Origin: Prunus persica
Taxonomy: Eukaryota; Streptophyta; Magnoliopsida; Rosales; Rosaceae
Length of the DNA: 64,000 nucleotides
NCBI RefSeq assembly: GCF_000346465.2
Contig: NC_034009.1
Coordinates: forward strand, 34,228,326 to 34,292,325
Direction: 5' to 3'
The translations under genes were made by a program, and so were the position numbers. Numbering within the stretch: the first letter of the stretch is position 1; the number at the start of each line of letters is the position of its first letter. The notes under the pieces are model-generated. The model worked only from the letters and a program-made list of their open reading frames with translations. It was not told the DNA's origin and did not search any database. Positions 1-12,422 of this stretch are shown here, piece by piece.

Positions 1-2640
1 CACAATGTGACCGATCGATGGCAATCTGGAATCCTTATCATTTGGTGCTCATGTTTCCAATGATAAAGTTGCCTTTATGGGTACCCCTTCCCTGTCCATC
101 AACAGCTTTGCATGAGACCCTTTTTAATTTATTCTCTCTCCATCCATGCGGTCCCTCCTCACAAGTTGGAATTGGCCTAGCTAATAGACTCCTTTGCCAA
201 TGTAAGTGCTGATGAGGACTGAGGCAAATGTGTTTGAATGGATTCTTTTGGATTCGACTTGTGTTGTGATCGATTTTGTTTTTGTCTTCGGCTTGTAGAA
301 TTGTTCAGAGCCAGGGAAGGCAACCATGAATCTACATACCTTTTATGAGAAGAGAATAGGGACCTGACCTGATTCAGCTTTGGATATAAAAGTTTGATAA
401 AAAGGAGGGTAATAATATATATATATATATATTATATACTTGTGCATTTAAAAAGGGAATTTCCAGTTGGTTGGTCCAGTTGCTGAAAAATAATGAGATA
501 GAAAACATCAGAAGCAGCAGCAGGTGATATGATATCTTGTCACCATGAGCTGTATAAGCAGAAAGACATAAACTATTCTCCAGTTCACTGATTAGAAACC
601 ATAGAACTTTCCTGAATCAACTCACATTAACCTGAAACTAGTCTTAAACATTGTTAAACAACCTGTTTTGGTTCTAATCTCTTAACTGACCAGTCTAGCT
701 TGGGTTTATAAGGATTTAGAACTTTCCTAAATCCATTCATGCAATTTTCGCATCCTTGACAAATTGGGCCAACTGAAAATACCCAAATAAAAAGCCCACA
801 TAAACATTCAAACCAATAAAAAGCCCATAGAAAAATTCAAACGAATAAAAAGCCCACAGGAACAATCGTGTGTTGATTTGATTGAAAAGAAATACAAAGT
901 CGATTGAAGTTTCCTTCTTCTTTACCTTTTTTGGATGATTATATCGTGTAATTAGCTTGTCATTGCATTGCGATCAGGGAGACTTCAAAGTTGCCAGGCC
1001 CCAATTGGTAGAAGTGGCTTCGACGCGGATATGTGGGGTCCACTTCAGCCTATGAGTTGGAAAATCCCACGTCGGCCACAATTATTTTCCCGCTGAGTCA
1101 TTGTTCCTGTAGTGTAGCACTCCCATCATCCTGTAGGTGCCTGTTCTTTCATATTTTGTTTTGACTAGAAAATAATGTTGGCCGCCATCAAACTTTTCTA
1201 CACCGCTTATGGCTTGGCCCCAGTCAAATTTATCTCTTTTTGCTTTTATCAAACTCAAATTTGTATTTTCCGTCTGGACGGTTTGCCGAGTTTTAATTTT
1301 ATACGTTGTACATAAATAATCACAGAATATTCAAGTCTATTTTGATCCATAATTGCTAAATCAAGTTGAGGACCAATCAAATCAGGGGTTAGTGACAATT
1401 CAGGTGTTAAAAGTCTTGGTCTTCTCTTGCGTACTCTATAATGTTCTGGGTTTGGCGGGAGAAGAACACCTCTACCTATGTATTATGTATACGTGTCTGC
1501 TAATAATTAACTACTATGAATCTTTAGATTTTTATTTTGGGATTCAAAATTTGGGACTTAGTATTATTATACGAAGAGCTTGTTGGTTGTGAAATTTAAA
1601 TTTATTAATGTGTTTGTTTCTCATATGAAATCAAATGATTCACCCAATACAAAAATAACGTATTAAGTAATATTCATGTATGAAACCAAAAATCTGAGAA
1701 TACACGAGAAGAATACAACCCATACCCTCCTTAACCAAAAAAATAATAATTAAATTGTTCAACATAATGTCATATCATTCTAATAAAACGACATAAAAGA
1801 AAAGTCCCTTTTAAAAGAAAGAAAAGGACTTATCTGACCTTATCTGAATTGGAATTTAGAAGGAGGATCATAATTTTCATGCATTACAATTTATACCGGG
1901 AACCATTCCTATTATTATTATTTTTATTTGGCCAATAATATTATATGGGAATCTTATGTAACATGAGGCTCCTAACGGTGCCAAAATATTAAAATGATGA
2001 GTCCCTCATGGTTTGGCGTTGTCATGCCAATCAATAATTCCTCTAGAGAAAAGAGAAACCAAAAAACAAAGAAAAGAAAAATCAGAGCTTATCAGACAGC
2101 CCTTTCAAAATTGATTTGTCTGATAAAAGTGATAAACATGTCATGCAGAGATAATGATCTGTTGATCTCCCTCCAAACACAGAGTCCCAATCCAAGCACA
2201 AAGACCAAAACAGTAATTTGTCAAGTCAACCAAAAACCATCACAGAAGAAAACTAGAAGAAGTTTGCCCAAATTAACCTCATAGCCTTCTTGGTGCAGGC
2301 AGATGCAGTTTTCCAAAACCCATTTCAACCACACCTCCATAGCCATAACTATCCCACTGGATATAGCAACCATAGTCATGGCTTCATTAATGGCTCCGGT
2401 GAGTCTGAAAATGACTTAGTGCAGGCTCGGTGGTTAGTTGGGCACAGTCTTCACTGCTGTCATTAAATGTTTTACCTTCTTTTTTGCTTCTCAAAATCTC
2501 TACTGCCTCTGCCCGTGCCACTCTCTTTTAGAAACTCCTCTTAAGTTTCTCTCTCTAATCAAAAGCTTATTAGTCATCATATTCCCATTTTTATTATTAT
2601 AACGTGGGTTGGGTTTCGGTGAGCAACTTGGGTTTAGGCG
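1..2640. other. Intergenic, no gene supported
   Basis: I see no convincing coding sequence. The only open frames are short and unlike known proteins. The stretch holds a TA microsatellite at about 414-434 and three tandem copies of a 29-base unit starting AATAAAAAGCCC at about 786-870. The last several hundred bases are probably the promoter of the receptor-kinase gene. Confidence 0.6.
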
Positions 2641-2685
2641 CTGGCGTTTCAAGAATGCAGACTCAAAGCTCGTGACTGGAGCTGA

Positions 2686-2801
2686 GTAAGAATTTTCCCT
2701 TTTATTTTTTGTTCAGTTCCACAGAGCACAAAACAGAAAGAAATTTGCCATTTTGTTTATTGGATAATTTTTGTATTGCTTAAATTTTCATTCTTTGGTA
2801 G
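2686..2801 (+). other. Probable 5' UTR intron of the LRR receptor gene
   Basis: A good donor (CTGA then GTAAG) at 2686 and an acceptor (TTTGGTAG) ending at 2801 lie just upstream of the first in-frame ATGs. Removing this interval also removes the T-rich stretch before the start. This is inferred from splice consensus only. Confidence 0.45.
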
Positions 2802-2889
2802 AGAAAAGAACAATCCCAGAGATGACCAAGAAGAATCTCCATTGACCATCATGAAACTGTTCTATGTATTGTCACAAACTGAAACAGCA

Positions 2890-5800
2890 ATGGGAGTGAG
2901 AACCCAAGTTGGCGCCTTTGCAGTAGCGCTAATCTTGTTCTTGATTCAGAGCGGTTTTGCCCAGCAAGGTTCTTTAAGCTCCAGCGTACAACGGTCGGCG
3001 TTACTAGACCTCCGGTCGTCGTTGGGTCTCAGAAGCAAAGACTGGCCCATAAAAGCTGACCCTTGCTCGTCCTGGACCGGAGTTACATGCAAGAACGGCA
3101 ACGTTATTGGGATCACGGTGTCCGGTTTAAGGCGAACCAGACTTGGCCGGAGGAACCCCCGGTTCGCCGTAGATTCATTGGCCAATTTCACCTTCTTGGC
3201 TACTTTCAACGCCTCTGGCTTTGTGCTTCCCGGGACTATACCCGACTGGTTTGGCCAAAGACTTAGTGCTCTCCAAATGCTTGATCTTAGGTCTGCTTCA
3301 GTCATTGGTCCTATACCTCAGTCGCTTGGTAATTTGAGCAAGCTTAATACTTTGTATTTATCTGGCAATGATATTACTGGTATTATACCTTCTGCACTGG
3401 GAAACATAGCAGGGTTGGTGAATCTTGATCTTTCGCGTAATTCACTTACTGGGTCAATACCGTCCTTTGCCTCTCTTGGAAATCTTACAAGGCTTGACCT
3501 TTCTTCAAATTTCTTGTCTGGGCAAATTCCATCAGGTTTAGGTAGCCTTACCAGACTTCAATTCTTGAACCTAGCTGATAATAGTCTCACTGATTCCATT
3601 CCAGTTCAGTTTGGTAACCTTTCCCAGTTGCTTGAGCTTGATCTTAGCAACAATTCGTTGTCTGGGTCATTTCCTGTGGAATTGAGAGGGTTGAGGAGTT
3701 TGAGGAAGATGGAGATTGGAGATAATGATCTAGAAGGTCCACTGTCAGAGGGTTTGTTTTCAACTCTTGTTCAGCTACAAGTTCTAGTTCTGAGTCGGAA
3801 TAAGTTTGATGGTGCTCTTCCTGGTGCATTGTGGTCACTTCCCAGTTTGCGCTTTCTAGATGTCTCCAGCAACGATTTTACAGGAACTCTGCCGAGCCTG
3901 GGCCCAAATGCTAGTGTTAGTGGTGCCGTGTTCAACCTCTCTTATAATCTCTTATACGGAAATCTGACTTTTCCTCTTTGGAAATTTGGTTCAATCGATT
4001 TGTCTACTAACTATTTGCAAGGCAAGGTACTAGAAGATAGTCAAAGCAATGGTACTCTTGCTAGAAATTGCCTTCAGATGGTACCAAATCAAAGGAGTTT
4101 GCAGGATTGTAGACAGTTTTATGAACGGAAGAGACTTACGTTCGATGATTTTGGGGCCCTAGAACCAACTCAGCCACCTTTCCTTCAACCTGACTCGAAC
4201 AGGAAACGATTAATATTTATACTGGTTGGGATATTTGGCGGACTTGGCTTCATTGGGATTTTGGTACTAGTTCTGGTAGTGCTCCTGAAAATGTGCAATA
4301 AAAGCACAAATCAACGAGAAAGTGCAAATGTCGGGCCTGTTCCGGATGGAGATGGCCCTTCAATCCCCAAAGATCTCATCTATGTATCAGGCCGAGGAGA
4401 TTCATTTACATATGAGCAGATTCTCCAATTCACTAGAGATTTTAGTGAAGCAAATCTTTTAGAGCATGGACACTCTGGAGACATATACCTGGGGTCCTTG
4501 GTGAGTGGAACACCTGTAGTAATCAAAAGGGTAGATTTGCATTGCGTCAAGAAAGAATCCTATGTGCTAGAAATGGATTTATTCAACAAGGTTTCACATA
4601 CAAGATTGGTGCCACTTTTGGGGTACTGCTTGGAGCACGAGAGCGAGAAGTTTCTGGTTTACAAATACATGCCAAATCGAGACTTGGCTAGTTCCTTGCA
4701 CAGAGTTACCGATTCAGAAGATGGCAATTTAAAGTCCCTGGATTGGATTACAAGATTAAAAATTGCAATTGGAGCAGCTGAAGTCCTAGCTTACCTACAT
4801 CATGAGTGCAGCCCACCCCTTGTTCACAGGTATTTCTGAACTTGCTTTCAGCTATTCTTGTTCTCTGTTCATTCTAACTATGTCAACCGTTGCTGATTTC
4901 CTTTTGATCTGACATCTTATAGTCCTTAATCATAGTGATTTGGAGTCCTTATAGCCAATAAAAACATTTCACCTCAAGTTATTAATAGCTAAATAAAGAT
5001 TTTGTGATTCTGGTTTATGATTACAACTACAACTATTGCTGAAACTGAGGGCAAATCATGCCTTGTGGTTGATTGTAAGCCATGTTATGCCCCCTTGGTA
5101 CCCCTCATTCAAGACTTTAGTTCCCATACTTACTATAGCTTGTACTTCATATTTAATTTTTCTGTATTTGCAAATTTCAGTTTAGTTTATTTAGTTGAAT
5201 AAGTAATTAAAAAGTTATTTTTTGGTGGTTGAAGGGATGTTCAAGCAAGCAGTATACTTCTCGATGATAAATTTGAGGTCCGACTTGGAAGCTTGAGTGA
5301 GGTCCGTGTTCAAGGGGATGCTAACCAAAATGTGATCACGAGGTTGTTGCGGAAACAACAGTAAGTGCTCATTCATTTATGAGTTGCCCTGCATTCATAT
5401 GATCTTCGGCATTTTTCATCAAATTATAGTTCAGTCAGGGATATTTTTATCTGTTTTGTTTCTCATTCCTTTCTGTCTTGTCTGTCTTGTGCAGAACTTC
5501 TGAACAAACCCCTTCTGGTATCTACTCGAAACTTTTTTCTGCAAGTTTTCATTCCTTTTATCTTCTTCCCCTCTCCCCATCTGAAGCAAAGCTAGATTCT
5601 TCTCTTTCAGTAGATTAACTTGTTTCGTTTCTTTGTTTGTGGACAGCCTCATCATCGGTGGCTTGCACTTACGATGTCTACTGTTTCGGGAAGGTTTTGC
5701 TTGAGCTTGTGACGGGTAAACTTGGCATCAGCAAATCAGATGATGCATCAACAAGAGAGTGGCTGGATCACACTGTGCGTTACATCAGCATATATGACAA

Positions 5801-6233
5801 GGAACTGGTTAATAAGATTCTTGACCCATCTCTGATAGTAGATGATGATCTACTGGAAGAGGTATGGGCCATGGCAATCGTGGCTAGGTCCTGCCTTAAC
5901 CCCAAGGCTTCCAAGCGTCCCCTGATGAGATATATCCTTAAAGCGTTGGAAAACCCTCTAAAAGTGGTGAGGGAAGATAGTTCGAGCTCTGCAAGGCTGC
6001 GGACAACTTCATCTAGAAGATCCTGGAGCGCTGCTTTCTTCGGTAGCTGGCGGCACAGCTCATCGGAGAGTGCCACTGTTCCCGGCCATGCAAACAGAGA
6101 GAGCATCAGTAGCGTAAAACAGCCGGGGCTAGTAGGTGGAAATGAGTCTTCCGCTTCCCGTAAAAGGTTATCAAATGAAATTTTCCCTGAGCCGATTGAA
6201 ATGCAAGATCTCGAGAGGCAAGAAGAACATTAA
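2890..6233 (+). CDS. LRR receptor-like kinase, At2g16250-like, probable pseudokinase
   Basis: Exons 2890-4829, 5235-5360, 5495-5517 and 5647-6233 join in frame to 891 residues. I chose ATG 2890 because it opens directly into a signal peptide (MGVRTQVGAFAVALILFLIQ); ATG 2851 is in frame and possible. After the signal come an N-terminal LRR cap (residues about 30-80, with the DPCSSWTGVTC motif), about ten LRRs, one membrane span (about 440-465) and a kinase-like domain (about 520-785). The ATP-binding lysine is present (VVIKR, K546) and HRD is present (646-648). The glycine loop reads GHSGDIYLG, the HRD-linked Asn is Ser, and the DFG position reads LGSLSE, so catalysis is doubtful. Sequence and domain order match the single-copy Arabidopsis receptor At2g16250, whose ligand I do not know. 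The tail is Ser-rich. Expected at the plasma membrane, probably as a signalling scaffold or co-receptor. Confidence 0.93.
5495..5517 (+). other. 23-nt micro-exon of the receptor kinase gene
   Basis: The interval lies between a GTGCAG acceptor and a donor reading G then GTATCT. It begins and ends mid-codon and is needed to carry the frame from exon 2 (ending CA) to exon 4 (starting CC). It encodes the segment QTSEQTPS, which sits where homologues have a similar Ser/Pro-rich linker in the kinase-like domain. Confidence 0.8.
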
Positions 6234-6867
6234 TCGAAAGAGTGCTGAACCACCAGTTTCATTACTTGGCAACTGGGTTCATGAGGCATCTGGTTTGATG
6301 TTCATCTGGCGTAAATGTAAATGTAACATCAAGTTGATCCATTAAGTTGAGACAGATTCTTATTCATATTAGAGCTTGTTAATTGTAGAAAACAAGCTGC
6401 AAAGTCTCTGTAATTGATGCTTCTTAAAAAATTTCCCAAGAATGGAGTACAAAATTTGTTAAAGATCATGGGAAATTCTTCTTGGGACAATTTTCCTGAC
6501 CAGAAATCAAATTTCAGTCGTCAAAATTTGAAGAAAGAATAAAAAAATCATTAATCATTAATCAACGATACATCATCTGGAAATAATATAAAATATTCCA
6601 AATGAAATTGATATTTAGTTGTAAAACGCAAGAAACTAGGCATCCATAGCAATCACCACCTTAACGGTCGAAAATAGTTTGTACCACTTTAGGGGCAACG
6701 AAAGTACATTGCTTAAGCACTTGATTTACGGTTAATTCTATTGAAGCAAATCATTTATGGGGGGAAATAAGCTTTGTACAAGCTCTGTTTTGATGCTTCC
6801 CAAAGCCGAACAACTAACTATGCTCCTCCCTAAAATGCTTGCCTCTTCTTCGTCTTCTCAAAATGTT
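6234..6867. other. Convergent 3' ends of the receptor and nucleotidase genes
   Basis: The interval holds the 3' UTRs of the plus-strand receptor gene and the minus-strand nucleotidase gene. I see no further gene. Poly(A) signals cannot be assigned with certainty. Confidence 0.5.
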
Positions 6868-9800
6868 TCACAAGGGAATAATATCGAATTCATGGGGCAT
6901 GTAGTCTTCACTGGGTCTGTAGTATTTGTCTGGGGAGTAGAGGCTCAAGTTGGAAACTTGGCTAGTATAAAGGCAGGCAAATCTCTCAACCTGCATTACG
7001 AACACCCAAGATTGAGAGCAATATTCCAAAAATTAAATACAATTTATGAGAAGGGATGAAGGTTAAATAGAATTTATCTATTTTTAAAAAGTCAATGTTC
7101 AACGATTTTTATTTCGCATAATGCAAAGGCAAGGTTACACCTCACCTGATGAGCAAAGCGAGAGTTCTGATAACCAGTCTTCATGAGTTGTCCCCAAATC
7201 TTGTGAAACTGCAGTTATAGGCAAGCAAACTAAAAATTCAAAATTCTTGATACCAAATTCAACGGAATTACATGACACTGGACTAAAGCCCAGGAACTAG
7301 GAAGCATGGTTCGTGTTGTACAAGAGAATCACTACCATTTTGTGACATTCTCGTTGTGCATCTTGATGAGTGATCCGAACTCGATCTCTTTCAGACTATA
7401 AAATTAAACCATTAAGGAATAATTAATACAAGATCCACAACAGTTAAGCACATATTTAAGTGACTGAAATAAATTTAGCTTCACAGGTTAACAGCCTAAC
7501 CTCCAAAGCATTGTATTCAGAAGATAGTTTTTGCTTCTCGTCAGCACTGGTATCTTCAAATCTGAACAAAGCAACCTCACTTCTGTGTAAATATTTCCCC
7601 AAAAAGGAAAAAAAGGAAAAAGAAAAGCATTATGGCCATCTAGATAGATACTGACTTCAGAGACCACTTTAAATGATGTATTTTGTCCTCAATGAGATCG
7701 CGTTCATTCCTCAACTTTCGAAGTTGCTGTATGAAACCATTGCATGCAAGTTACATTCTACTAACGCTTGTTTATTATGAAACCTCCCATAATTAAAGCA
7801 GTTTAACACGAAGTTTAAAAAAGACCTTGCGTGTATCTCTCAATTCCCATAGGAGTTCGACCTCCCTCTCTAGCTCTGGAACAACAAGCATTGTTCTCCA
7901 CCCTGCTCATAAAGACAAAAAAAGAGGACAAAGACAATCACATTAGGAGAAAGAAAATAAAAGAAAGAGAAAATATACATTGTCTAAAAAGTTGACACAT
8001 AAGATAACTGAATATCAAAAAGAAGGGAAATTAGAAGATTTAATACCAAGAACCTTTTTGCTGCGCAAAATATCTCCATATATATGATCACCAACATAGA
8101 GAACCTACTAAAAATGTGCAAGGTATTAGACCCAAGAATCCAACTTCAAAATGGGACGACACAGCATTGATCTCAATAATCAAAGCAAAAGAAAATGTCA
8201 ACCATCTATAATGAAATTCACTACAGCTTCAGGAAAGAATAGTTCACCTGTGAACTTGACTCAATTGAAAGCAGTTTATGAAGATGACCAACACTGCCTC
8301 CCTGAAACAAGGCCAAAGGCATTTTTACTCGGATTAAAAAAAAAACAAAACATAGTAATTAATCAGCAAAAAATAAAATAAAATGGAATACTTGTATATA
8401 GAAGACAAAGATTTAAAGCAATTCAGATTAAGCTCTTAATATGGTTCTATGATGCACTAGATATATTTAGAAGAGTACCTGAAAAACTCTACAAGCCTTA
8501 ACTCCCTTCAGTGATAATCTAGGTGAAGAACTTCCAACCTTTTTATAAAAATATAAATTAATTATTAAAACTAGATAAAACAAGGGAATACATAATGTGC
8601 TAGACATGAACTAACAAAACTAGCATACCAACCTGAGCCATAGGAGAACCATTATCAGTATTAAGTAGCATCCCAGACTCATGATCAACCTCAAACAGAT
8701 TAGCACGATTACCTTCATGGAAGAAGCTTGGCTTTGCACTGTATAGGCAACAGCTTTCAATGGTTAGTATAAAGAAAGTAACTAGGATATAGATGCTAAA
8801 CTGTATATAGTAACTTATATCAGTGTGGAAGTGAAAAATGAAATGGCCTAGGATAGGACGAAATGGAGGACCATGATTTAAATGATTATGAACACGAGTA
8901 TAAACAACATAAATAAAAAAAGCTATAGTATGTCAAAGGGTAGGGCAATTGAAATCTACAATAGCATTCTTCAATTGAAGACTTAATAAATTGAATGGTA
9001 ATATAGTGCTAAAGAACAATAACTAAGTAAGATTTGAGGAAAAGGAAAAAACATGACCTGCCAGTGATGACAACATCAAAGTATTGAAGCCAGTCAAAAT
9101 TGCATTTTCTACCACCATCTAATGTGCGTGACCCACAGAGGAAATTCATTACTATGTTCGTGTAGTCCCATAAACTGTAAGAAGTAATTTTTAAAATAAA
9201 AAAAAAGTGTGATTATCAATTATCAGCAATAATATATGAAATATTTTCAAATTAAATTAAACAAAATTGAAACTTTTTCTTTTAAAAATAGCACATAAAA
9301 TTGAAACTTAAAAGAAGCAAAAATACCTGTTTGTCACCAAAAAAGTAGCACGGCCAGAATCTCTCAGCATTTTGAGCATGGGAACTATGGTTGTATCTTC
9401 ATTAATATACCTTGTATCAATAAGCATGCAGACCAAGTAAGATTGTTTTACTTTCCATTATGGATAGATTAGTATTATGTGAAACTAATAAATAATGTTT
9501 ATCCTTACCTTTTAGGGTCTTTTGCTACCATTTGCTTTAAAGTTCCATCACGGTGGCACAAATCAACTGCAGCTCGAACATCCTTATACATAACAGAGTA
9601 ACTGAAAAGGAAAATAACAGAATAAATATTGATATAGCAGAAGTTTATCATCCATATAGCAAGTCGTATTCTTACTCGGCACCCTTCGGAATTTTTTCCA
9701 GATTTTTGTCTTTAAAGTCTACCAATTGAGCAAATAGGTAAGCTTCAGCTAAAGAAAAGAGGGTATCAATGAGAGCATAATCAGGCTCATCAAAGGAATC

Positions 9801-11552
9801 CCGTATTAAGGTATTTCCATAGGTGCCAACTTTATCTTCCTTAGACAACTCTTTGAATCCATGGTAGGCAACTTTCACATACTTATGCCGATCCATCTGC
9901 ACAACCATAATTACAAATATTTCACGCATAGATTCATGTAAACAAGAAAGAACAGAAATCCAACCTAACTTGGACTGACAAAAAACAAACATCAAAACAC
10001 ATAATCTGCAAAAAAATAATAATAATAAATAAATCAACCGGATTACCTTCAAGATGTTTCCTCTTTTCTTATCCAGAACCAAGCCTCTGACCATATATGT
10101 CCAATCAAAGGACCAATCCAGCAACTACATCAGGTAATTATTATTAATCAGCATACTAGGTATTGCTCATTCTAGAAAGGTAGTAAAAAAATGTTTGCTA
10201 AGTGTTTAAAAAAATGGCACATAACAAAGAAAACATTACTGGGTTATTTGAAATATGAAACCAAAATGATTGAATATGTTAAATGTCAGCAACATCAATT
10301 TCTTCCTGAAACGGAAGGAACATATGATAAAACAGACAAACCTCACGTGGGTATCCTAAATCATACACCAATTTCCGGATAGTTCCATCATATGCAAGAG
10401 ACTCAAAGGTTTCAGGCTTGTATTGTGCCAATGTGTAATCCATATCAAACCCTACTGCAAGAATACTCTTCATATTCAACGATCTGTTGCAGAAGATCTG
10501 CTTTCTTATGTCAATTTTACATCCTCCTTGGGGAGATGACCATACACATGGCTGTTGACCACCATCACTGGAACCCATATGTGAAAAACGTGAAGAGTTG
10601 TCACCTCCTACAGCAGTCTCGTAGCCTTTTTCCATTGAATAGCTGGCATGCAATGGACTACTTCCTGACAAAGTTTAGCAGTAGAGCAAAATTTAGAGCT
10701 TCTAATGGTGACTGAGAATTATCATATTTGCATTTAACTAAATGAGGTACTACTATATTATAGATTATGACTAAATACAGTACTTACTTAGAAGGCGTCA
10801 TACATAAAACATCATAGACATGCAAACACTGTGAATGAAAGGGGCAGTTGCGATATTTCACAAGCTGTTGTGTGTTCAAGAATCAAAGTAAAGGAGAGTC
10901 CCCATTATCCCTCGTTCTTTACTTGACCTATTTTGAAAACTTCCCAAACTAAAACTCGTTTTCTTTCTTACAGAAAATGAAGATAAATAAGAAAAAGAAT
11001 AGACCCTATTTCCTATAATCAAAGAACCCAGACATCTTACCTGAAGTGCCAAACAAAAGAGCAGCACAGTGCACCAGGCTAAGTTCCAACTCTAAGAATC
11101 CTCCAAGCTACGCTCCAAGAGACACCTAAAAATCCAATTTCTCAATTAAAGAAAAGCTCTGTGCTCTCAGTACATACCCCCCACACAACACAACCCAGTA
11201 CTTATAACCCTATCTACCTACTACTAACTCCCAAAAAGTTTCACGTCGACAACTAAGAAGCAAAAAACAACAATCAACCAAGAGCTTAACCACACCTCAA
11301 ATTCACACTTATCAGTTACACAACTGGTTCAGCTCAGAACGAAACGAGAAAGAAAAAGGAAAAAGAGGTCATGAGCAAACACGAACCTACGGTATGAATG
11401 CCTTTTCTTTTTCCAGGAGAGCGGGAGCGATCTGATTTCCTGAGAATGGCGGAAGTGAAGCGAAAGGGGGGAGAGAGAGAGGAAGGGGAAGTGGAGAGGT
11501 CAGGTGAAAACAAAGCGAGGCAGAAGGAAGCGGGTTTCTTGGGAATTCGCAT
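6868..11552 (-). CDS. HAD-superfamily 5'-nucleotidase domain protein (subfamily IG)
   Basis: Seventeen coding exons on the minus strand (high to low): 11387-11552, 10342-10664, 10047-10124, 9676-9896, 9509-9601, 9327-9410, 9058-9174, 8633-8738, 8479-8538, 8248-8301, 8047-8104, 7826-7902, 7656-7726, 7501-7561, 7336-7395, 7146-7208, 6868-6990. They join to 604 residues. An in-frame ATG at 11684 would add 44 residues. The start at 11552 gives a basic, Ser-rich N-terminus like an organelle transit peptide. The HAD motifs are all visible: DMDYT (129-133, nucleophile Asp129), TNS (320-322), Lys363 in SAKPSFF, and VGDHIYGD (Asp440, Asp445). The family resembles cytosolic IMP/GMP-specific 5'-nucleotidase (NT5C2/NT5DC) and Arabidopsis At1g75210, At5g48960 and At2g23890. 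It probably removes phosphate from purine nucleotides, but the substrate of the plant members is not clear to me. Confidence 0.93.
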
Positions 11553-11885
11553 GATTGATTTAAATAGGCATTTGGGGAGAGGATGAGGAGTAAGTGAGAG
11601 AGAATCGGATTCGGGAATATTAGGGGAGATGCCAATGGCGATGGGATTAGGAAATTGCAGTGGAAGTGTTGGAGCAAGGAACATATGGAAGTTGGGATTA
11701 TTATTCGCCCACTACATTGGGAAGTGAGGAAGAAAGAAGGGAATTAAATTCCTTGGGACGGGACGACGCTGAGTGAGAGAGCTGATGAGTTGGTTGTTTC
11801 CGTTTCAGTGATGTGAAACGGCGGTGGTGGGAGTGGTGGGAGTGGTGGGAAATTGTTCATGGATTAAGATGCTGTGCCACGTAAT

Positions 11886-11916
11886 ATTGGGGTGGAGAGA
11901 GAGAGAGAGAGAGGGA
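11886..11916. repeat. GA microsatellite
   Basis: A run of GA dinucleotides lies upstream of the nucleotidase gene, in its probable promoter or 5' leader. GA/CT tracts are common in plant promoters. Confidence 0.8.
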
Positions 11917-12025
11917 AACAGAAAAAGAGCGTGAGATAATGTTCTTTCTATTATTTTAATTTTTTTTTATTTATCCAAAATTGTTCCTTTTTGTTGTTTT
12001 TCCAAATTTCGTGACTATAAAATTA

Positions 12026-12422
12026 GAGCATCTATAATAAATTTCTTAAATCACTTTTTTAGACAAATTTTATGTAGGAATTGTAAAAATGCAACTCCAA
12101 TCACGTTCTCTATCCACTTCCTAAAATAGGGAGTCATCTAGAAGCTCCTAAATCTGAAGAGAAAGAAATGACTCACAACGGCTCCCTATAATTTAATGCT
12201 GCTTTATTTAATGAGTATTTCAAATCTTTATTTAATGCTAACTATTTTATTTTTTATTTTTTAATAGAGATGGACCAATCAAAAAAGAGTTATAGCATTT
12301 ATGACTCTCTAAATTATGAAGTATGGTTATAGTTGAAATTTTTTAGAGAGCTCTTAAAATAATTTTCTTATATTTTTAATTAAATTTTAACTAAGAAATA
12401 AAGAGTATCATTGTGGATGCTC
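12026..12422. mobile_element. Tourist/Harbinger-like MITE with TTA target duplication
   Basis: The left end reads TTA then GAGCATCTATAATAAATTTC. The right end reads CATTGTGGATGCTC then TTA. The GAGCATC ends are inverted repeats and the TTA triplets are direct flanks, as expected for PIF/Harbinger insertions. The interior is AT-rich without coding capacity. It is one of several elements here with GAGCATC-type ends (see 57226 and 57950). Confidence 0.7.
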
